Both the position numbers and the translations under genes were made by a program. Below the pieces are notes generated by a model. The model was not told where the DNA came from, ran no database searches, and was given only the letters and a program-made list of their open reading frames with translations. Positions 17,258 to 26,844 of a DNA stretch of 64,000 nt are shown here, in pieces. Source of the stretch: an uncultured Eubacteriales bacterium (lineage in GTDB: Bacteria; Bacillota; Clostridia; Oscillospirales; Oscillospiraceae); assembly GCA_900544295.1 (NCBI GenBank), contig UQUO01000006.1, positions 38,909-102,908 on the forward strand. The letters are read 5' to 3'. Each line of letters starts with the position of its first letter. Position 1 is the stretch's first letter.

Positions 17258-18280
17258 ATGAACAATGTACCTGTGGGCATAGTTGGACTCGGGGTTTATC
17301 TGCCCGACACTTTTATGACGGCCAAGGAGATATCCGAGGCGACCGGCGGCACGTGGTCTGAGGACGCCGTGATAAACAAGCTGGGCATACGTCAAAAGCG
17401 CATCCCCTCCGATAAGCCCTGCGACGGCACTCAGGAGATGGGCGCGCTCGCCGCCCTCGACTGTCTGAAGAACACCGGCATAGACCCCATGGAGATAGAC
17501 GCCATACTCTGCTTCGGAGAGGAGTGGAAGGAGTACCCCCTCACCACTTCTGCCTGCTATATTCAGGAGCGCATCGGCGCCCGCCGCGCCTGGGGCATCG
17601 ACGTGCAGAACCGCTGCTGCACCACTGTTTCGGCCATGAAGCTGGCCAAGGACATCCTCCTGGCCGACGACGAGTGCAACACCATCCTGGTGGCCGGCGG
17701 CTATCGCAACTGCGACTTTATAGACTTCACCGACAGCGGCGTCTCCTTCATGTTCAATCTCGGTGCCGGCGGCGGTGCGCTCATACTCAGGAAGGGATAT
17801 GAGAAAAACCAGCTGCTCGGAACCCACATAATGACCGACGGCTCCGTCGTACACACCTGCGGTTCCAAGGTCGGCGGCATAGTGGAGCCCGTAACGGCCG
17901 AAAATGTGTCAGAGTTCGGCATGCTCCGGCTTATGGACTCCCCGAAGATGAAGGGCATGCTCAACTCCACCTCCATGCCGAACTGGTACCACTGCATCGA
18001 CGAGGCGCTCCGCAAGTCCGGCATGACCCGCAAGGACATCGGATATCTTGACATCCTCCACATCAAGCGCTCCGGCCACAAGGCAATGCTGGCCGACCTG
18101 GGCCTCACGGAGGAGCAGACGATATATCTTGAGGACTACGGCCACATCGGCCAGGTGGACCAGATACTCTCCCTCAAGCTCGCGCTCGAGCAGGGCAAGG
18201 TCAAGGACGGCACCGTTATTTCCATGATCGCCGCCGGTATCGGCTACACCTGGGCGGCCAATGTTATCAAATGGGGTTGA
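17258..18280 (+). CDS. Ketoacyl-ACP synthase III/HMG-CoA synthase-like enzyme
   Basis: A 340-residue thiolase-fold condensing enzyme; the start at 17258 is preceded by ggagag. It has the FabH-like N-terminus (VGIVGLGVYLPDTFMTAKEI), a putative nucleophile Cys near residue 120 (DVQNRCCTT), a His in ILHIKRSGHK and a third active-site region EDYGHIGQVDQI, where His replaces the usual Asn. It should form or cleave a C-C bond on an acyl-CoA or acyl-ACP. Its place at the head of an import and oxidation operon, rather than near fatty acid synthesis genes, argues for a catabolic or CoA-intermediate role. The exact reaction is unknown. Confidence 0.75.
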   Translation: MNNVPVGIVGLGVYLPDTFMTAKEISEATGGTWSEDAVINKLGIRQKRIPSDKPCDGTQEMGALAALDCLKNTGIDPMEIDAILCFGEEWKEYPLTTSACYIQERIGARRAWGIDVQNRCCTTVSAMKLAKDILLADDECNTILVAGGYRNCDFIDFTDSGVSFMFNLGAGGGALILRKGYEKNQLLGTHIMTDGSVVHTCGSKVGGIVEPVTAENVSEFGMLRLMDSPKMKGMLNSTSMPNWYHCIDEALRKSGMTRKDIGYLDILHIKRSGHKAMLADLGLTEEQTIYLEDYGHIGQVDQILSLKLALEQGKVKDGTVISMIAAGIGYTWAANVIKWG

Positions 18281-19220
18281 TAATTTGTTTGCGTCATTTC
18301 TCTCCACCATTTGCGGCTCTCTGCTCAGCGTGTGCGTGACGGCTCTCGCGGCTTTTGCGGTGACGCTCATATTCCGGACATCCACGACTACAAACTTCGC
18401 CCAGGGCTCCATTGCCGCCTTTGGCTGCTACATCGTTGCAGACCTGCTTGAGGACTGCGGCCTGCCCGTCTGGATCGGGGTGTTTCCCGGAATGGCCGCA
18501 GGCATAATCATCGGACTGGTGATAGATCTGCTTATCTTCCGCAACGGCAGACACGTCAACGCCATAGGCAAGCAGATAATCACGATGGGCATAGTTTCGC
18601 TCTTCTTCGGCGGCATCCCGCTCATTTTCGGGACGCCGGAAAGGATACCGTTCGAGGCGTTCTACAATACCGTCAAGGCAGGCGTCTCACCGAACATATC
18701 AATATCCGCGTTTGGAGGCAGCGTCATTGTCACGAAGCATGCGCTCATCTGCCTTGCGATAAGCGTGGTGGTTCTCGGGGCGCTCTTCATCCTGCTGAAA
18801 TACAGCAAGTGGGGGCTGGGCGTCAGGGTAACGGCCTCGAACGAGTTCACGGCGGAGCTGATGGGCGTGGACACGCGCAAGATAACGGCGGTCTCCTGGG
18901 CGCTCGCGGGAGCCCTGGGCGTGCTGGCGGCGGTGATGTACGCCGGAGGCGGCACGACCATTTCGGCCTCATTTATGACCACCATACAGGTCAACGCGTT
19001 CCTCGCCGGCATCCTGGGCGGCTTCTCCACCTTTTACGGGCCGGTCATCGGCGCTGTGCTCATTCCGGTGGCCTCCAGCTGCGTCGGCTTCCTGGCCAAC
19101 TTTCCGGCCCTTTCCGGAATATCGCGCTGGCAGATGGTCGTTGTCTATGTGCTGATGCTCTTTGCCATCCTCCTGAAACCCGAGGGCCTGTTCGGCAAGA
19201 AGACTATCAAGAAGGTATGA
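18261..19220 (+). CDS. Branched-chain amino acid-type ABC permease (LivH-like)
   Basis: A 319-residue inner-membrane permease with about eight helices. It carries the LivH hallmarks NFAQGSIAAFGCYI near the N-terminus, GLGVRVTASNEFTAELMGVDTRKI as the coupling loop and FLAGILGGFSTFYGPVIGA near the C-terminus. The start overlaps the upstream gene by 20 bp; a TTG at 18285 is an alternative. It forms the channel with the LivM-like protein. The Liv family imports amino acids but also aromatic and other carboxylates. Context in a CoA-catabolic locus favours a carboxylic acid substrate. Confidence 0.88.
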   Translation: MLSNGVDNLFASFLSTICGSLLSVCVTALAAFAVTLIFRTSTTTNFAQGSIAAFGCYIVADLLEDCGLPVWIGVFPGMAAGIIIGLVIDLLIFRNGRHVNAIGKQIITMGIVSLFFGGIPLIFGTPERIPFEAFYNTVKAGVSPNISISAFGGSVIVTKHALICLAISVVVLGALFILLKYSKWGLGVRVTASNEFTAELMGVDTRKITAVSWALAGALGVLAAVMYAGGGTTISASFMTTIQVNAFLAGILGGFSTFYGPVIGAVLIPVASSCVGFLANFPALSGISRWQMVVVYVLMLFAILLKPEGLFGKKTIKKV

Positions 19221-19223
19221 GGT

Positions 19224-20315
19224 GTGACAGTGGGACTGAAGAAAGAATACATAGACACCGTCGTGCCTGAGAGCACAGGCGGAGCGGGCCGCTCCTCCGG
19301 GACAGCCTTCGTTGCCCTGCCGTCCGTGAAAATCGTCATCGCCGGCATAGTGCTTGCGGCCCTGCAGGTCGCCGCGATGAACGGGCTTTTGTCCTCCTCC
19401 TTCGTATACGCGCTGGGCAATACGCTCATCTACGCGATAGCAGCCATCGGTTTCTGCCTGCTGCTGGGATATTCGGGCCTGGCTTCGCTGGGCACGGCGG
19501 GCTTCATCGGCCTCGGCGCGTACACGGCGTTTTATATGATCCAGGGGCTGGGCGCCCCGTATTACCTCACACTGCTGGCGACGCTGGCGATCTCCATCGC
19601 GATCGGCGTGATAGTCGGCTTCATTTCGCTGAGGATAGAGGGCATCTATCTTGCCATCATGACCCTGGCGCTGTCGGAGGTGATACGCAACGCGCTCATG
19701 GCGCTGAAGGCGACCATTAAAATTGATATAACGAACGTTTGCCTTTTCGGCGTCAACGTAAATGAGAGCGCTGTGTACCTGCTCATAACGTTCACCTTCA
19801 TCGTGCTCATGCTGCTGACCTCGAACCTCATACGCAGTCCGATAGGCCGCGCCATGATAGCGATGAAGAACAGCACCTCCGCCGCTCAGGCCATGGGCGT
19901 CAGCCTGATGAAGTACAGACTTATGGCATTTGTAATCTCCACGATAAACGCCGCTCTGGGCGGATTGCTCTACATGCTCTACGTCCGGAACATCACGACC
20001 TCCACCTCTACGCTGCTGACGCTGACCACCTCGCTGAACATACTCGGCGCCGTCATCATCGGCGGGGCAAAGTCGCTCTGGGGTACGGCCTTCGGCACCT
20101 TCGTCATTTATGGCCTGCAGTCGATGTTTTTGAGCAAGATACAGTTTTTCATCGACAATCCGGCCTTTATCACGATGGTGACGGGCCTGCTCATAATCGT
20201 TGTTGTAATGTTTTTCCCCGGCGGCTTCGCGCAGATGGTCATGTCTCTGCGGGGCTGGATAAAAAAGCAGAAGGCGGAAAGGAGGCTGCGCGCCTATGTC
20301 AAGGATCAGCTTTAA
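19224..20315 (+). CDS. Branched-chain amino acid-type ABC permease (LivM-like)
   Basis: A 363-residue permease with a GTG start 3 bp after livH. A charged N-terminus of about 30 residues is followed by about nine hydrophobic segments. LivM landmarks are GYSGLASLGTAGFIGLGAYTA, the coupling segment SPIGRAMIAMKNSTSAAQAMGVSLMKYRL and NILGAVIIGGAKSLWGTAFG. The C-terminus is very basic (WIKKQKAERRLRAYVKDQL). It overlaps the next gene by 20 bp, so the subunits are tightly coupled. Confidence 0.88.
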   Translation: MTVGLKKEYIDTVVPESTGGAGRSSGTAFVALPSVKIVIAGIVLAALQVAAMNGLLSSSFVYALGNTLIYAIAAIGFCLLLGYSGLASLGTAGFIGLGAYTAFYMIQGLGAPYYLTLLATLAISIAIGVIVGFISLRIEGIYLAIMTLALSEVIRNALMALKATIKIDITNVCLFGVNVNESAVYLLITFTFIVLMLLTSNLIRSPIGRAMIAMKNSTSAAQAMGVSLMKYRLMAFVISTINAALGGLLYMLYVRNITTSTSTLLTLTTSLNILGAVIIGGAKSLWGTAFGTFVIYGLQSMFLSKIQFFIDNPAFITMVTGLLIIVVVMFFPGGFAQMVMSLRGWIKKQKAERRLRAYVKDQL

Positions 20316-21693
20316 TGAGCGCAGACTCCTGAACCGGGTGCGAAAGCTGGAAAACCGCATCGGGATACTCAGCGAGCTGTGCGAGCTGCGTGCGGGGCAG
20401 GAGGCGGAGAAGATATCCGAGCGGTATCAGGAGCGGGAACGCGGCGTGCTGCGGGAACTGGCCGGCGCCGAATACGAGAGAATGAGCCAGCCGGAGCTCG
20501 AGCACACGCTGACGCAGCACCGCCAGCAGGCAGAACGCGAAAAATTCCAAAAATTACAAGCTGACGCGGCAATGGCCGGCATAGTGATCAGCCGGGAAAG
20601 GCAGGAAGAGCTGCACAAAAGCCTTCAGCGGAAGCTGGACGGCATAGCAGAAGAGGTGCGCCGGGAGCTCGCGGCCGCCGGCGCAGCCCGCGCAGGAGGG
20701 GACCTGGCGGAACTGAGGACCGAAGCCGAGCGGCGCATCAAAAGCATCCGCGCGGAAGCGGAGGCGGAGGCGCAGAAGAAAAGGGCCGAGGTCAGACAGA
20801 GCTTCAGCCCGAGGCTGGACAGACTGGGCGCCAAAAAGGCGGCGGCCGAGGAAAAGCTCCGCGGCATGGCCACGAACGAGATGGACCGGGAGCTCGAGGA
20901 CGGCATTGCCCTGGAGGCCGAGGACCTCAAAATGTATTTCGGCGGCGTAAAGGCCGTGGACGGCCTGAGCTTCAAGGTGCGCGAGGGCGAGATCTTTGGC
21001 CTGATAGGCCCCAACGGCGCGGGCAAGACCACGGTGTTCAACTGCATCACGCAGTTTTACAAGCCCACGGCCGGCAAGCTGCTCTTCCGCGGACGCGGAG
21101 AAAAGGTGATAGACCTCACAAGGGAGCGGGTACACGATGTCATTTTGCACGGCATTGTCCGCACATTTCAGAACGTGGAGGTCATACGTGAGCTCACAGT
21201 GCTTGAAAACCTGCTGATAGCGGGGCACAGGCAGTTCGGCTCGGGCCTGTTTTCCTGCGCGCTGCACCTGCCCGCCCTGAGGGCTGAGGAGGAGGTCGTG
21301 AGGGCGAGGGCCATGGGCGTCCTCGAGTTTATGGGGCTCACGGCCTACAGCGGGCATTATGCCTTCGGCCTGCCCTACGGCGTGCTCAAGAAGATAGAGA
21401 TCGCGCGCACGCTGATGTGCTCTCCGCGGCTCATAATCCTTGACGAGCCCGCCGCGGGCCTCAACGACACCGAGACGGTGGAGCTTGCCGGGCTCATCCG
21501 CCGCATACGGGATGAGTATAACTGCACCATCCTGCTGGTCGAGCACGACATGGGGCTTGTCATGGACGTGTGCGACAATATTTGCGCCATAGCCTTCGGA
21601 AAGCTGCTGGCCTACGGCACTCCGGACGTCATCCAAAAGGATGAGGGTGTGCAGCAGGCATATCTGGGCGCGGATGACGAGGAGGCTCTGTGA
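20296..21693 (+). CDS. LivG-like ATPase with an unusual N-terminal coiled-coil extension
   Basis: 465 residues, against about 255 for ordinary LivG. Residues 1 to about 200 are highly charged, rich in Glu, Arg and Ala and without Pro runs (for example RKLENRIGILSEL, AEAEAEAQKKRAEVRQ), consistent with a long coiled coil. The LivG ATPase then starts at IALEAEDLKMYFGG, with Walker A GPNGAGKTT, signature LPYGVLKKIEIA, Walker B LIILDEPAAGLN and switch VEHDMG. The start at 20296 has aaaggagg upstream, and no internal start with a ribosome site was seen before the ATPase, so the fusion looks real. The extension may tether or regulate the importer. Confidence 0.85.
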   Translation: MSRISFNERRLLNRVRKLENRIGILSELCELRAGQEAEKISERYQERERGVLRELAGAEYERMSQPELEHTLTQHRQQAEREKFQKLQADAAMAGIVISRERQEELHKSLQRKLDGIAEEVRRELAAAGAARAGGDLAELRTEAERRIKSIRAEAEAEAQKKRAEVRQSFSPRLDRLGAKKAAAEEKLRGMATNEMDRELEDGIALEAEDLKMYFGGVKAVDGLSFKVREGEIFGLIGPNGAGKTTVFNCITQFYKPTAGKLLFRGRGEKVIDLTRERVHDVILHGIVRTFQNVEVIRELTVLENLLIAGHRQFGSGLFSCALHLPALRAEEEVVRARAMGVLEFMGLTAYSGHYAFGLPYGVLKKIEIARTLMCSPRLIILDEPAAGLNDTETVELAGLIRRIRDEYNCTILLVEHDMGLVMDVCDNICAIAFGKLLAYGTPDVIQKDEGVQQAYLGADDEEAL

Positions 21694-22412
21694 TGGCATT
21701 GCTTGAAATTCGGGATCTCTGCGTGAATTACGGTCCCATCCAGGCTGTCCGCGGTGTCAACATGGACGTGGAAGAGGGCAGCATAGTCGCGCTGCTCGGC
21801 GCAAACGGCGCCGGCAAGACCACGACGCTCAGGACGATAAGCGGCGTTATAAAGCCCGCCTCCGGCAGCGTCAGATTTGGCGGCAGCGAGATAGGGGGCC
21901 GAAGGGCAAGCCGCGTAGCCCGGCTGGGGATCAACATGTCGCCCGAGGGAAGACTTATCTTCAACGAATTGAGCGTCGAGGAGAACCTGCGCGCCGGCGC
22001 CTACTGCATACGCAGCAGGGCCGAGATGGAGAGGAACATGAAGCGCGCGCTCCAGCTCTTCCCGAGGCTGGAAGAGCGGCTCCGGCAGCGTGCCGGCACC
22101 TTGTCCGGCGGCGAGCAGCAGATGCTTGCGATATCAAGGGCGCTTATGGCCAGCCCGAAACTGCTGCTGCTTGACGAACCAAGCCTGGGACTGGCTCCGC
22201 TCATAATCAGGGACATATTTCACGCGCTGCAGGAGATACGGGCCGAGGGAACGACTATACTCATCGTCGAGCAGAACGCCCTGGCCACCCTCAAGATAGC
22301 AGACCGCGCATATGTGCTCGAACTCGGACGCATCAGCATGGAGGGCCGGGCGGATGTGCTTATCCACGATGAAAGACTTATCGAGGCATACCTGGGAAAC
22401 AAGAAGTCATAA
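21693..22412 (+). CDS. Branched-chain amino acid-type ABC ATPase (LivF-like)
   Basis: A 239-residue ATPase. The ATG at 21693 overlaps the upstream stop as TGATG and has gaggagg 6 nt before it. Walker A is GANGAGKTT, the signature is LSGGEQQMLAIS, Walker B is LLLLDEPSLGLAP and the switch is VEQNA. The sequence MSPEGRLIFNELSVEENL is the classic LivF segment. It pairs with the LivG-like subunit to power import. Confidence 0.92.
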   Translation: MALLEIRDLCVNYGPIQAVRGVNMDVEEGSIVALLGANGAGKTTTLRTISGVIKPASGSVRFGGSEIGGRRASRVARLGINMSPEGRLIFNELSVEENLRAGAYCIRSRAEMERNMKRALQLFPRLEERLRQRAGTLSGGEQQMLAISRALMASPKLLLLDEPSLGLAPLIIRDIFHALQEIRAEGTTILIVEQNALATLKIADRAYVLELGRISMEGRADVLIHDERLIEAYLGNKKS

Positions 22413-22451
22413 ACCGCGTGCGCGGAACTTGATAAAGAAGGAGAATTTAAA

Positions 22452-23843
22452 ATGAAAAAGACACTGGCACTCATCCTTGCGATGGCGCTCTGCCTCTCCC
22501 TCGCGGCCTGCTCCGGCCTGACCAACAGCCCGGCGGACACTCCCTCGGAGGCCCCCGCCGGCAGCGACGCCCCTGCCGCCAGCGAAGCCCCGGACAGCGG
22601 AAGCTCCGACGGGGCCTACACCCCCTTCGTCGATGTGCAGGGCGTGGATGACAGCACCATCTACGTCGGCAACACCGCCGCTACCACCGGCAGCTATGCC
22701 ACCGTCGGCGTGCCCTTCAACGCCGGACTCGAGGCTGCGTTCAAGGCCTACAACGACAACGGCGGCTTCCAGGGCAAGAGCATCGAGCTCATCCACTATG
22801 ACGACGGCTTCGACGCCGCTCAGGGCCTCACCTACACCAAGACCCTGGTCGAGACCGACAAGGTCTTCGCCATCGTCGGCCACTTCGGCACCAACACCGT
22901 TGCCGCCACGCTCGATTACCTGAAGGAGATGGGCGTCCCCATGGTCTACGCCGCCACCGGCATCGAGGACCTGTATCAGGAGGGCGCCGCCGGCAACGAC
23001 AAGGTCATCTATCCCGTGCAGCCCATCTACAACTCCGAGGGCCGCGTACTGCTTGCCCGCGCAATCGCCCCCGCTGATGACGGCATCGGTCTTGGAGCCA
23101 CCAAGATAGGCGTCGTGGCCACCACCGACGACGCCGGCACCGGCCTTGTCTACGGCGTGAAGAAGCAGGCCGAGACTCTGGATGTCGAGATAATCTATCA
23201 GGATGTGGACGCCGCCGCCACCGACTATTCCGCCGCGGTCAACGTCCTCAAGAACAACGGCTGCGACGTCGTTATCGCCTGCATGAACCAGGTCCCGCTC
23301 GCCACCCTGATGGCCTCCATGCGCGACGCCGACTACAATGCGGACGTAATCACCTCCTACGTGAACGCCTCTGCGGTCACCCTCGGCGCCTTCGTCGAGA
23401 ACGGCTCCGTCACTGCCGAGCGCAGGGTCTACTCCACCGCCTGGCTCGACACCAGCACCGAGGCCGGCATGAACGACTACCTCACCTTCTACGGCGCCAT
23501 GAATGCCTGGGAGCTTGAGAACGGCGGCTCCGGCGACGATTACGCCCTCAACTCCTATGCCATGGCCGGTTACATAGCGGGCAACATCTTCGTCCAGGCG
23601 CTGACAGCCCTCGACGAGAGCGGCCTTGAGCTCAACTGGGCCAACTTCAACGACATCATGGAGTCCACCGAGTTCCACCTGCCCATGGGCGGCACCATCA
23701 ATTTCGCGAACGGCGACCGGCTGGCCGTCACCTCGCTCGCGCTCAACACCATCTCCCTCGAACCCGGTGAGAGCGGCTACTACGAGCTGCAGCTCGTAAG
23801 CCCCATCATGCCGCTCGACGACGTGCTTGCCGCCATCGGCTGA
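22452..23843 (+). CDS. Liv-type substrate-binding lipoprotein
   Basis: A 463-residue exported lipoprotein. The signal peptide MKKTLALILAMALCLSLAAC ends in a lipobox with the modified Cys at residue 20. A low-complexity Ala/Ser/Pro/Asp linker of about 35 residues follows, then a type I periplasmic-binding fold (NTAATTGSYATVGVPFNAGLEAAFKAYND, IELIHYDDGFDAAQG). It captures the ligand outside the membrane for the LivHMGF proteins encoded directly upstream. The ligand is unknown. A hairpin 20 bp after the stop may set its expression relative to downstream genes. Confidence 0.9.
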   Translation: MKKTLALILAMALCLSLAACSGLTNSPADTPSEAPAGSDAPAASEAPDSGSSDGAYTPFVDVQGVDDSTIYVGNTAATTGSYATVGVPFNAGLEAAFKAYNDNGGFQGKSIELIHYDDGFDAAQGLTYTKTLVETDKVFAIVGHFGTNTVAATLDYLKEMGVPMVYAATGIEDLYQEGAAGNDKVIYPVQPIYNSEGRVLLARAIAPADDGIGLGATKIGVVATTDDAGTGLVYGVKKQAETLDVEIIYQDVDAAATDYSAAVNVLKNNGCDVVIACMNQVPLATLMASMRDADYNADVITSYVNASAVTLGAFVENGSVTAERRVYSTAWLDTSTEAGMNDYLTFYGAMNAWELENGGSGDDYALNSYAMAGYIAGNIFVQALTALDESGLELNWANFNDIMESTEFHLPMGGTINFANGDRLAVTSLALNTISLEPGESGYYELQLVSPIMPLDDVLAAIG

Positions 23844-23862
23844 CTGTGATTTAATCTGAGTA

Positions 23863-23886
23863 CAGGCGGCCGCCGCCGGCCGCCTG
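23863..23886 (+). terminator. Intercistronic hairpin
   Basis: A perfect 10-bp stem, CAGGCGGCCG / CGGCCGCCTG, between the lipoprotein and CoA-transferase genes. No U tract follows, so it is more likely an mRNA-stabilising or partial-termination element than a full stop. Confidence 0.5.
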
Positions 23887-23908
23887 CATATCAATGGAGG
23901 AATGGCTC

Positions 23909-25222
23909 ATGGACTACACTTCCAAAATCATCTCCCTTGAAAAGGCCCTCTCGCTCGTCAAGAGCGGCGATACCATAGTCACCGGCCTCGGCGCAAGCGA
24001 AGGCGGGCTCTTCATGGAGAACATCCACACCCTGGCGGGCAGCGTCAGGGACGTCAAGATCGTAAACTGCAACCCTACCCACTCCTGCGAATTCTACAAG
24101 CCTGAGTATACGGACGCCTTTTCTGTTGACGGCTGGTTTTACGCGCCTGCCATGCGGCGCGCGCACGAACAGGGCAACATGGCGTTCATCCCCAATCACC
24201 TCCACCTCGCCGCCACCAAGTGGCTCTACCGCAACAGGCCGAATATCTACGTAGGCGCAGCCTCAATGCCCGACAAGAACGGATATATCTCTCTGTCCAC
24301 CTCCAACACCTATGAGCGCCGCATGATAGAGGCTGCGGACATCGCCATACTTGAGATCAACCCCAACTACCCCTTCGTATATGGCGACCATGTCGTCCAC
24401 TGCTCAGAGGTGGATTATCTCGTTGAGGCCGATTATCCCGTGCCCGTCGTCCCCGACATCCCCTCCAACGAGAAGGACATGAGCATAGGGCGCCTCATCG
24501 CCGGTTACGTTCCGGATGGGGCCTGCATACAGCTCGGCATAGGCGGCATACCCAACGCCGTCGCGGAGTTCCTCAAGGAGAAGAACGACCTCGGCGTGCA
24601 CACGGAGCTCATAACCAGCGGTATGGCCGAGCTCGTCAAGCTGGGCGTCATCACAAACAAGCGCAAGCAGATAAACCGCGGCCAGATGGTGGCCACCATG
24701 ATACTCGGCACGCAGGAGCTCTATGACTTCGCGGACCACAACCAGGGCGTGGCGCTCTACGACGGAGCCTGGGTGAACGATCCCTACGTCATTGCGCAGA
24801 ATGACAACCAGATCTCCATAAATACGAGCCTTGAGGTGGATCTTACCGGCCAGTGCGCCTCAGAGTCCATAGGCTCGCGGCAGTTTTCCGGCACCGGCGG
24901 CCAGTCCGACACGGCGGTCGGCGCGCAGATGTCCAAGGGAGGCCGCTCCATCATAGCGCTCTACTCCACCGCAATGGTGAAGGATAAGGCCACAGGAGAG
25001 AGGCACGAGGTGTCCAAAATCGTGGCCCAGCTACAGCGCGGCGCGGCGGTCAGCCTCTCGAGAAACGATGTTGACATCGTCATCACCGAGTACGGCGCGG
25101 CGGATCTGCGCGGCGCGAACATCAGGCAGAGGGTGGAGGCGCTGATCAGCATAGCCCACCCCAAGTTCAGGGACGAGCTCTGGGACCAGGCGCTCGCCTG
25201 CGGCATCATAGGTAAACGCTGA
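23909..25222 (+). CDS. Acetyl-CoA hydrolase/CoA-transferase family protein
   Basis: A 437-residue enzyme; the start at 23909 has tggagga 8 nt upstream. It belongs to the 4-hydroxybutyrate/butyrate CoA-transferase family. The catalytic Glu lies in NTSLEVDLTGQ and the following glycine-rich CoA-binding loop is GSRQFSGTGGQSD. The C-terminal ITEYGAADLRG is conserved. It moves CoA from acetyl-CoA or another acyl-CoA to a free carboxylate. With the Liv importer upstream and acyl-CoA dehydrogenase downstream, it is the likely activation step for the imported acid. Confidence 0.88.
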   Translation: MDYTSKIISLEKALSLVKSGDTIVTGLGASEGGLFMENIHTLAGSVRDVKIVNCNPTHSCEFYKPEYTDAFSVDGWFYAPAMRRAHEQGNMAFIPNHLHLAATKWLYRNRPNIYVGAASMPDKNGYISLSTSNTYERRMIEAADIAILEINPNYPFVYGDHVVHCSEVDYLVEADYPVPVVPDIPSNEKDMSIGRLIAGYVPDGACIQLGIGGIPNAVAEFLKEKNDLGVHTELITSGMAELVKLGVITNKRKQINRGQMVATMILGTQELYDFADHNQGVALYDGAWVNDPYVIAQNDNQISINTSLEVDLTGQCASESIGSRQFSGTGGQSDTAVGAQMSKGGRSIIALYSTAMVKDKATGERHEVSKIVAQLQRGAAVSLSRNDVDIVITEYGAADLRGANIRQRVEALISIAHPKFRDELWDQALACGIIGKR

Positions 25223-26037
25223 TGGCGGAATTCATATTTGAAGGAAAGCAGATATATTACGAGCTGCACGGCGGGGGCCGCCCGCTGCTGCTGCTCAACG
25301 GCATCATGATGTCCTGCGGCAGCTGGGCCGAATTCGTGGAGCCGCTTTCTGCTCAGAATCAGCTCATTCTACTTGATATGCTCGACCAGGGCCGCAGTGC
25401 AAAGATGACAGAGCCCTATGACCACTCCGTACAGATACGGCTGGTGCACGCGCTGCTGGACCATTTGGGACTCGACAAGGTCTGCATAGCAGGCATCTCC
25501 TACGGCAGCGAGATAGGCCTCGAGTATGCCATAGAGCACCCGGAGCGCGTAGAGCGGCTCATGCTCTTCAACGCCACTGCCGCCACAGGAGCCTGGCTCA
25601 ACGATGTCGGCAAGGCCTGGAATCTTGCCGCCGGGGACGGTGAGAGCTATTACTACACCTCCATACCCGTCATATACTCCCCCGGTTTCTTCATCGAGCA
25701 CAACGACTGGATGGAGCGCCGACGCGAGCTGCTGGTCCCCATCTTCAACAACCAGGCCTTCATCCAGTCGATGATACGCCTTACGAACAGCTCGTCTAAT
25801 TATGACATCCGCGACAGGCTGGATAGAGTCACCTGCCCCGTGCTCATCGTCTCCTGCCAGCAGGACTACCTGACACCGATAGAGGAACAGCAGTTCCTTG
25901 CCCGGAACATCAGGGACAGCCACTACCTGGTAATACAAAACAGCGGCCACGCTTCCATGTATGAGCAGCCGCTGCTGTTCACCAGCCTCATACTTGGCTT
26001 TGCCAACACAGTCAAAGACAAATTCAGCATCGTCTGA
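25222..26037 (+). CDS. Alpha/beta hydrolase
   Basis: A 271-residue alpha/beta-fold enzyme whose start overlaps the CoA-transferase stop by one base. The nucleophile elbow is GISYGSE, the acid is Asp in SCQQDYLTP and the His is in NSGHASM. The oxyanion region is LLLNGIMMSCGSW. It could be an esterase, thioesterase or C-C hydrolase; membership of the CoA operon makes a thioesterase or ester-opening step plausible. No signal peptide is seen, so it is cytosolic. Confidence 0.8.
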   Translation: MAEFIFEGKQIYYELHGGGRPLLLLNGIMMSCGSWAEFVEPLSAQNQLILLDMLDQGRSAKMTEPYDHSVQIRLVHALLDHLGLDKVCIAGISYGSEIGLEYAIEHPERVERLMLFNATAATGAWLNDVGKAWNLAAGDGESYYYTSIPVIYSPGFFIEHNDWMERRRELLVPIFNNQAFIQSMIRLTNSSSNYDIRDRLDRVTCPVLIVSCQQDYLTPIEEQQFLARNIRDSHYLVIQNSGHASMYEQPLLFTSLILGFANTVKDKFSIV

Positions 26038-26131
26038 CCGGACAGGGTGTTTTCAGAAAACAGCGATTGAAAGCAAGGTCCGTGCGGCGTATAATCAAAA
26101 TAAATTCAGCACGGATTATGCGGAGGCAATC

Positions 26132-26842
26132 ATGACTGACTTATTGAAAATACCTCGGACAAAAAAGGGCGTGGACACGCTCAACAGTATCCTTTCCGCC
26201 GCAACTCAGCTTATCTACGAGCGCGGCTATTACGGGGCAAACATCGCGGACATAACCCAGCTTGCGGGAGTGGCTGCGGGAACCTTTTACGTTTACTTCG
26301 ACAGCAAGCTCAGCCTCTACCGATACCTGCTGCTCCAATTCAGCCATAGGATAAGGAAGGAACTGTCCATAAAGACCTCGGGCTGTCCAGACAGACGCAG
26401 CGCGGAACGCGCGGGCATCCGAGCCTGGCTGGAGTTCATCGCGAAGAACCCCTACATGTACAACATTATCTGGGAATCGCTCTATGTGGACCGCAAGCTC
26501 TTCACGGAGTATTACGAGAACTTCTGTAAGTCCTATATGCGCAGCATAAACAGCGGCAAGGAAAAGGGCGAGGTGCGCGATATCGACAGCGAAGTCCTGG
26601 CCTATATGCTCATGGGCATCTCCAACTTTGTCGGTCTCAAGTACGGCATGTTTGAAAAGAGCGGCGTAGACTTTGACCGCATCACAGACGAGGTGATGAA
26701 GGTGCTCGAAGGCGGCATGTTTACAGGAGATCTGTCACAGCTGCGCGAAGTGGACACGGAACAAAAGAAAAACATGGATTTTCGCGTGGAGGTTGACTTC
26801 GATTTTCTCGGCGAGGAGGACCCCAGCGCGGCAAAGGAGTAA
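26132..26842 (+). CDS. TetR-family regulator, probable controller of the locus
   Basis: A 236-residue regulator; the start at 26132 is preceded by cggagg. The N-terminal helix-turn-helix is typical of TetR/FadR-type proteins (ILSAATQLIYERGYYGANIADITQLAGVAAGTFYVYFDSK). The remainder is a helical ligand-binding domain. In fatty-acid and aromatic catabolism such proteins usually bind an acyl-CoA inducer. It is encoded inside the catabolic cluster, and three similar 16-bp dyad-like sites lie before genes at both ends and on the divergent strand. It is the obvious candidate to bind them, but this is inferred. Confidence 0.85.
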   Translation: MTDLLKIPRTKKGVDTLNSILSAATQLIYERGYYGANIADITQLAGVAAGTFYVYFDSKLSLYRYLLLQFSHRIRKELSIKTSGCPDRRSAERAGIRAWLEFIAKNPYMYNIIWESLYVDRKLFTEYYENFCKSYMRSINSGKEKGEVRDIDSEVLAYMLMGISNFVGLKYGMFEKSGVDFDRITDEVMKVLEGGMFTGDLSQLREVDTEQKKNMDFRVEVDFDFLGEEDPSAAKE

Positions 26843-26844
26843 TT

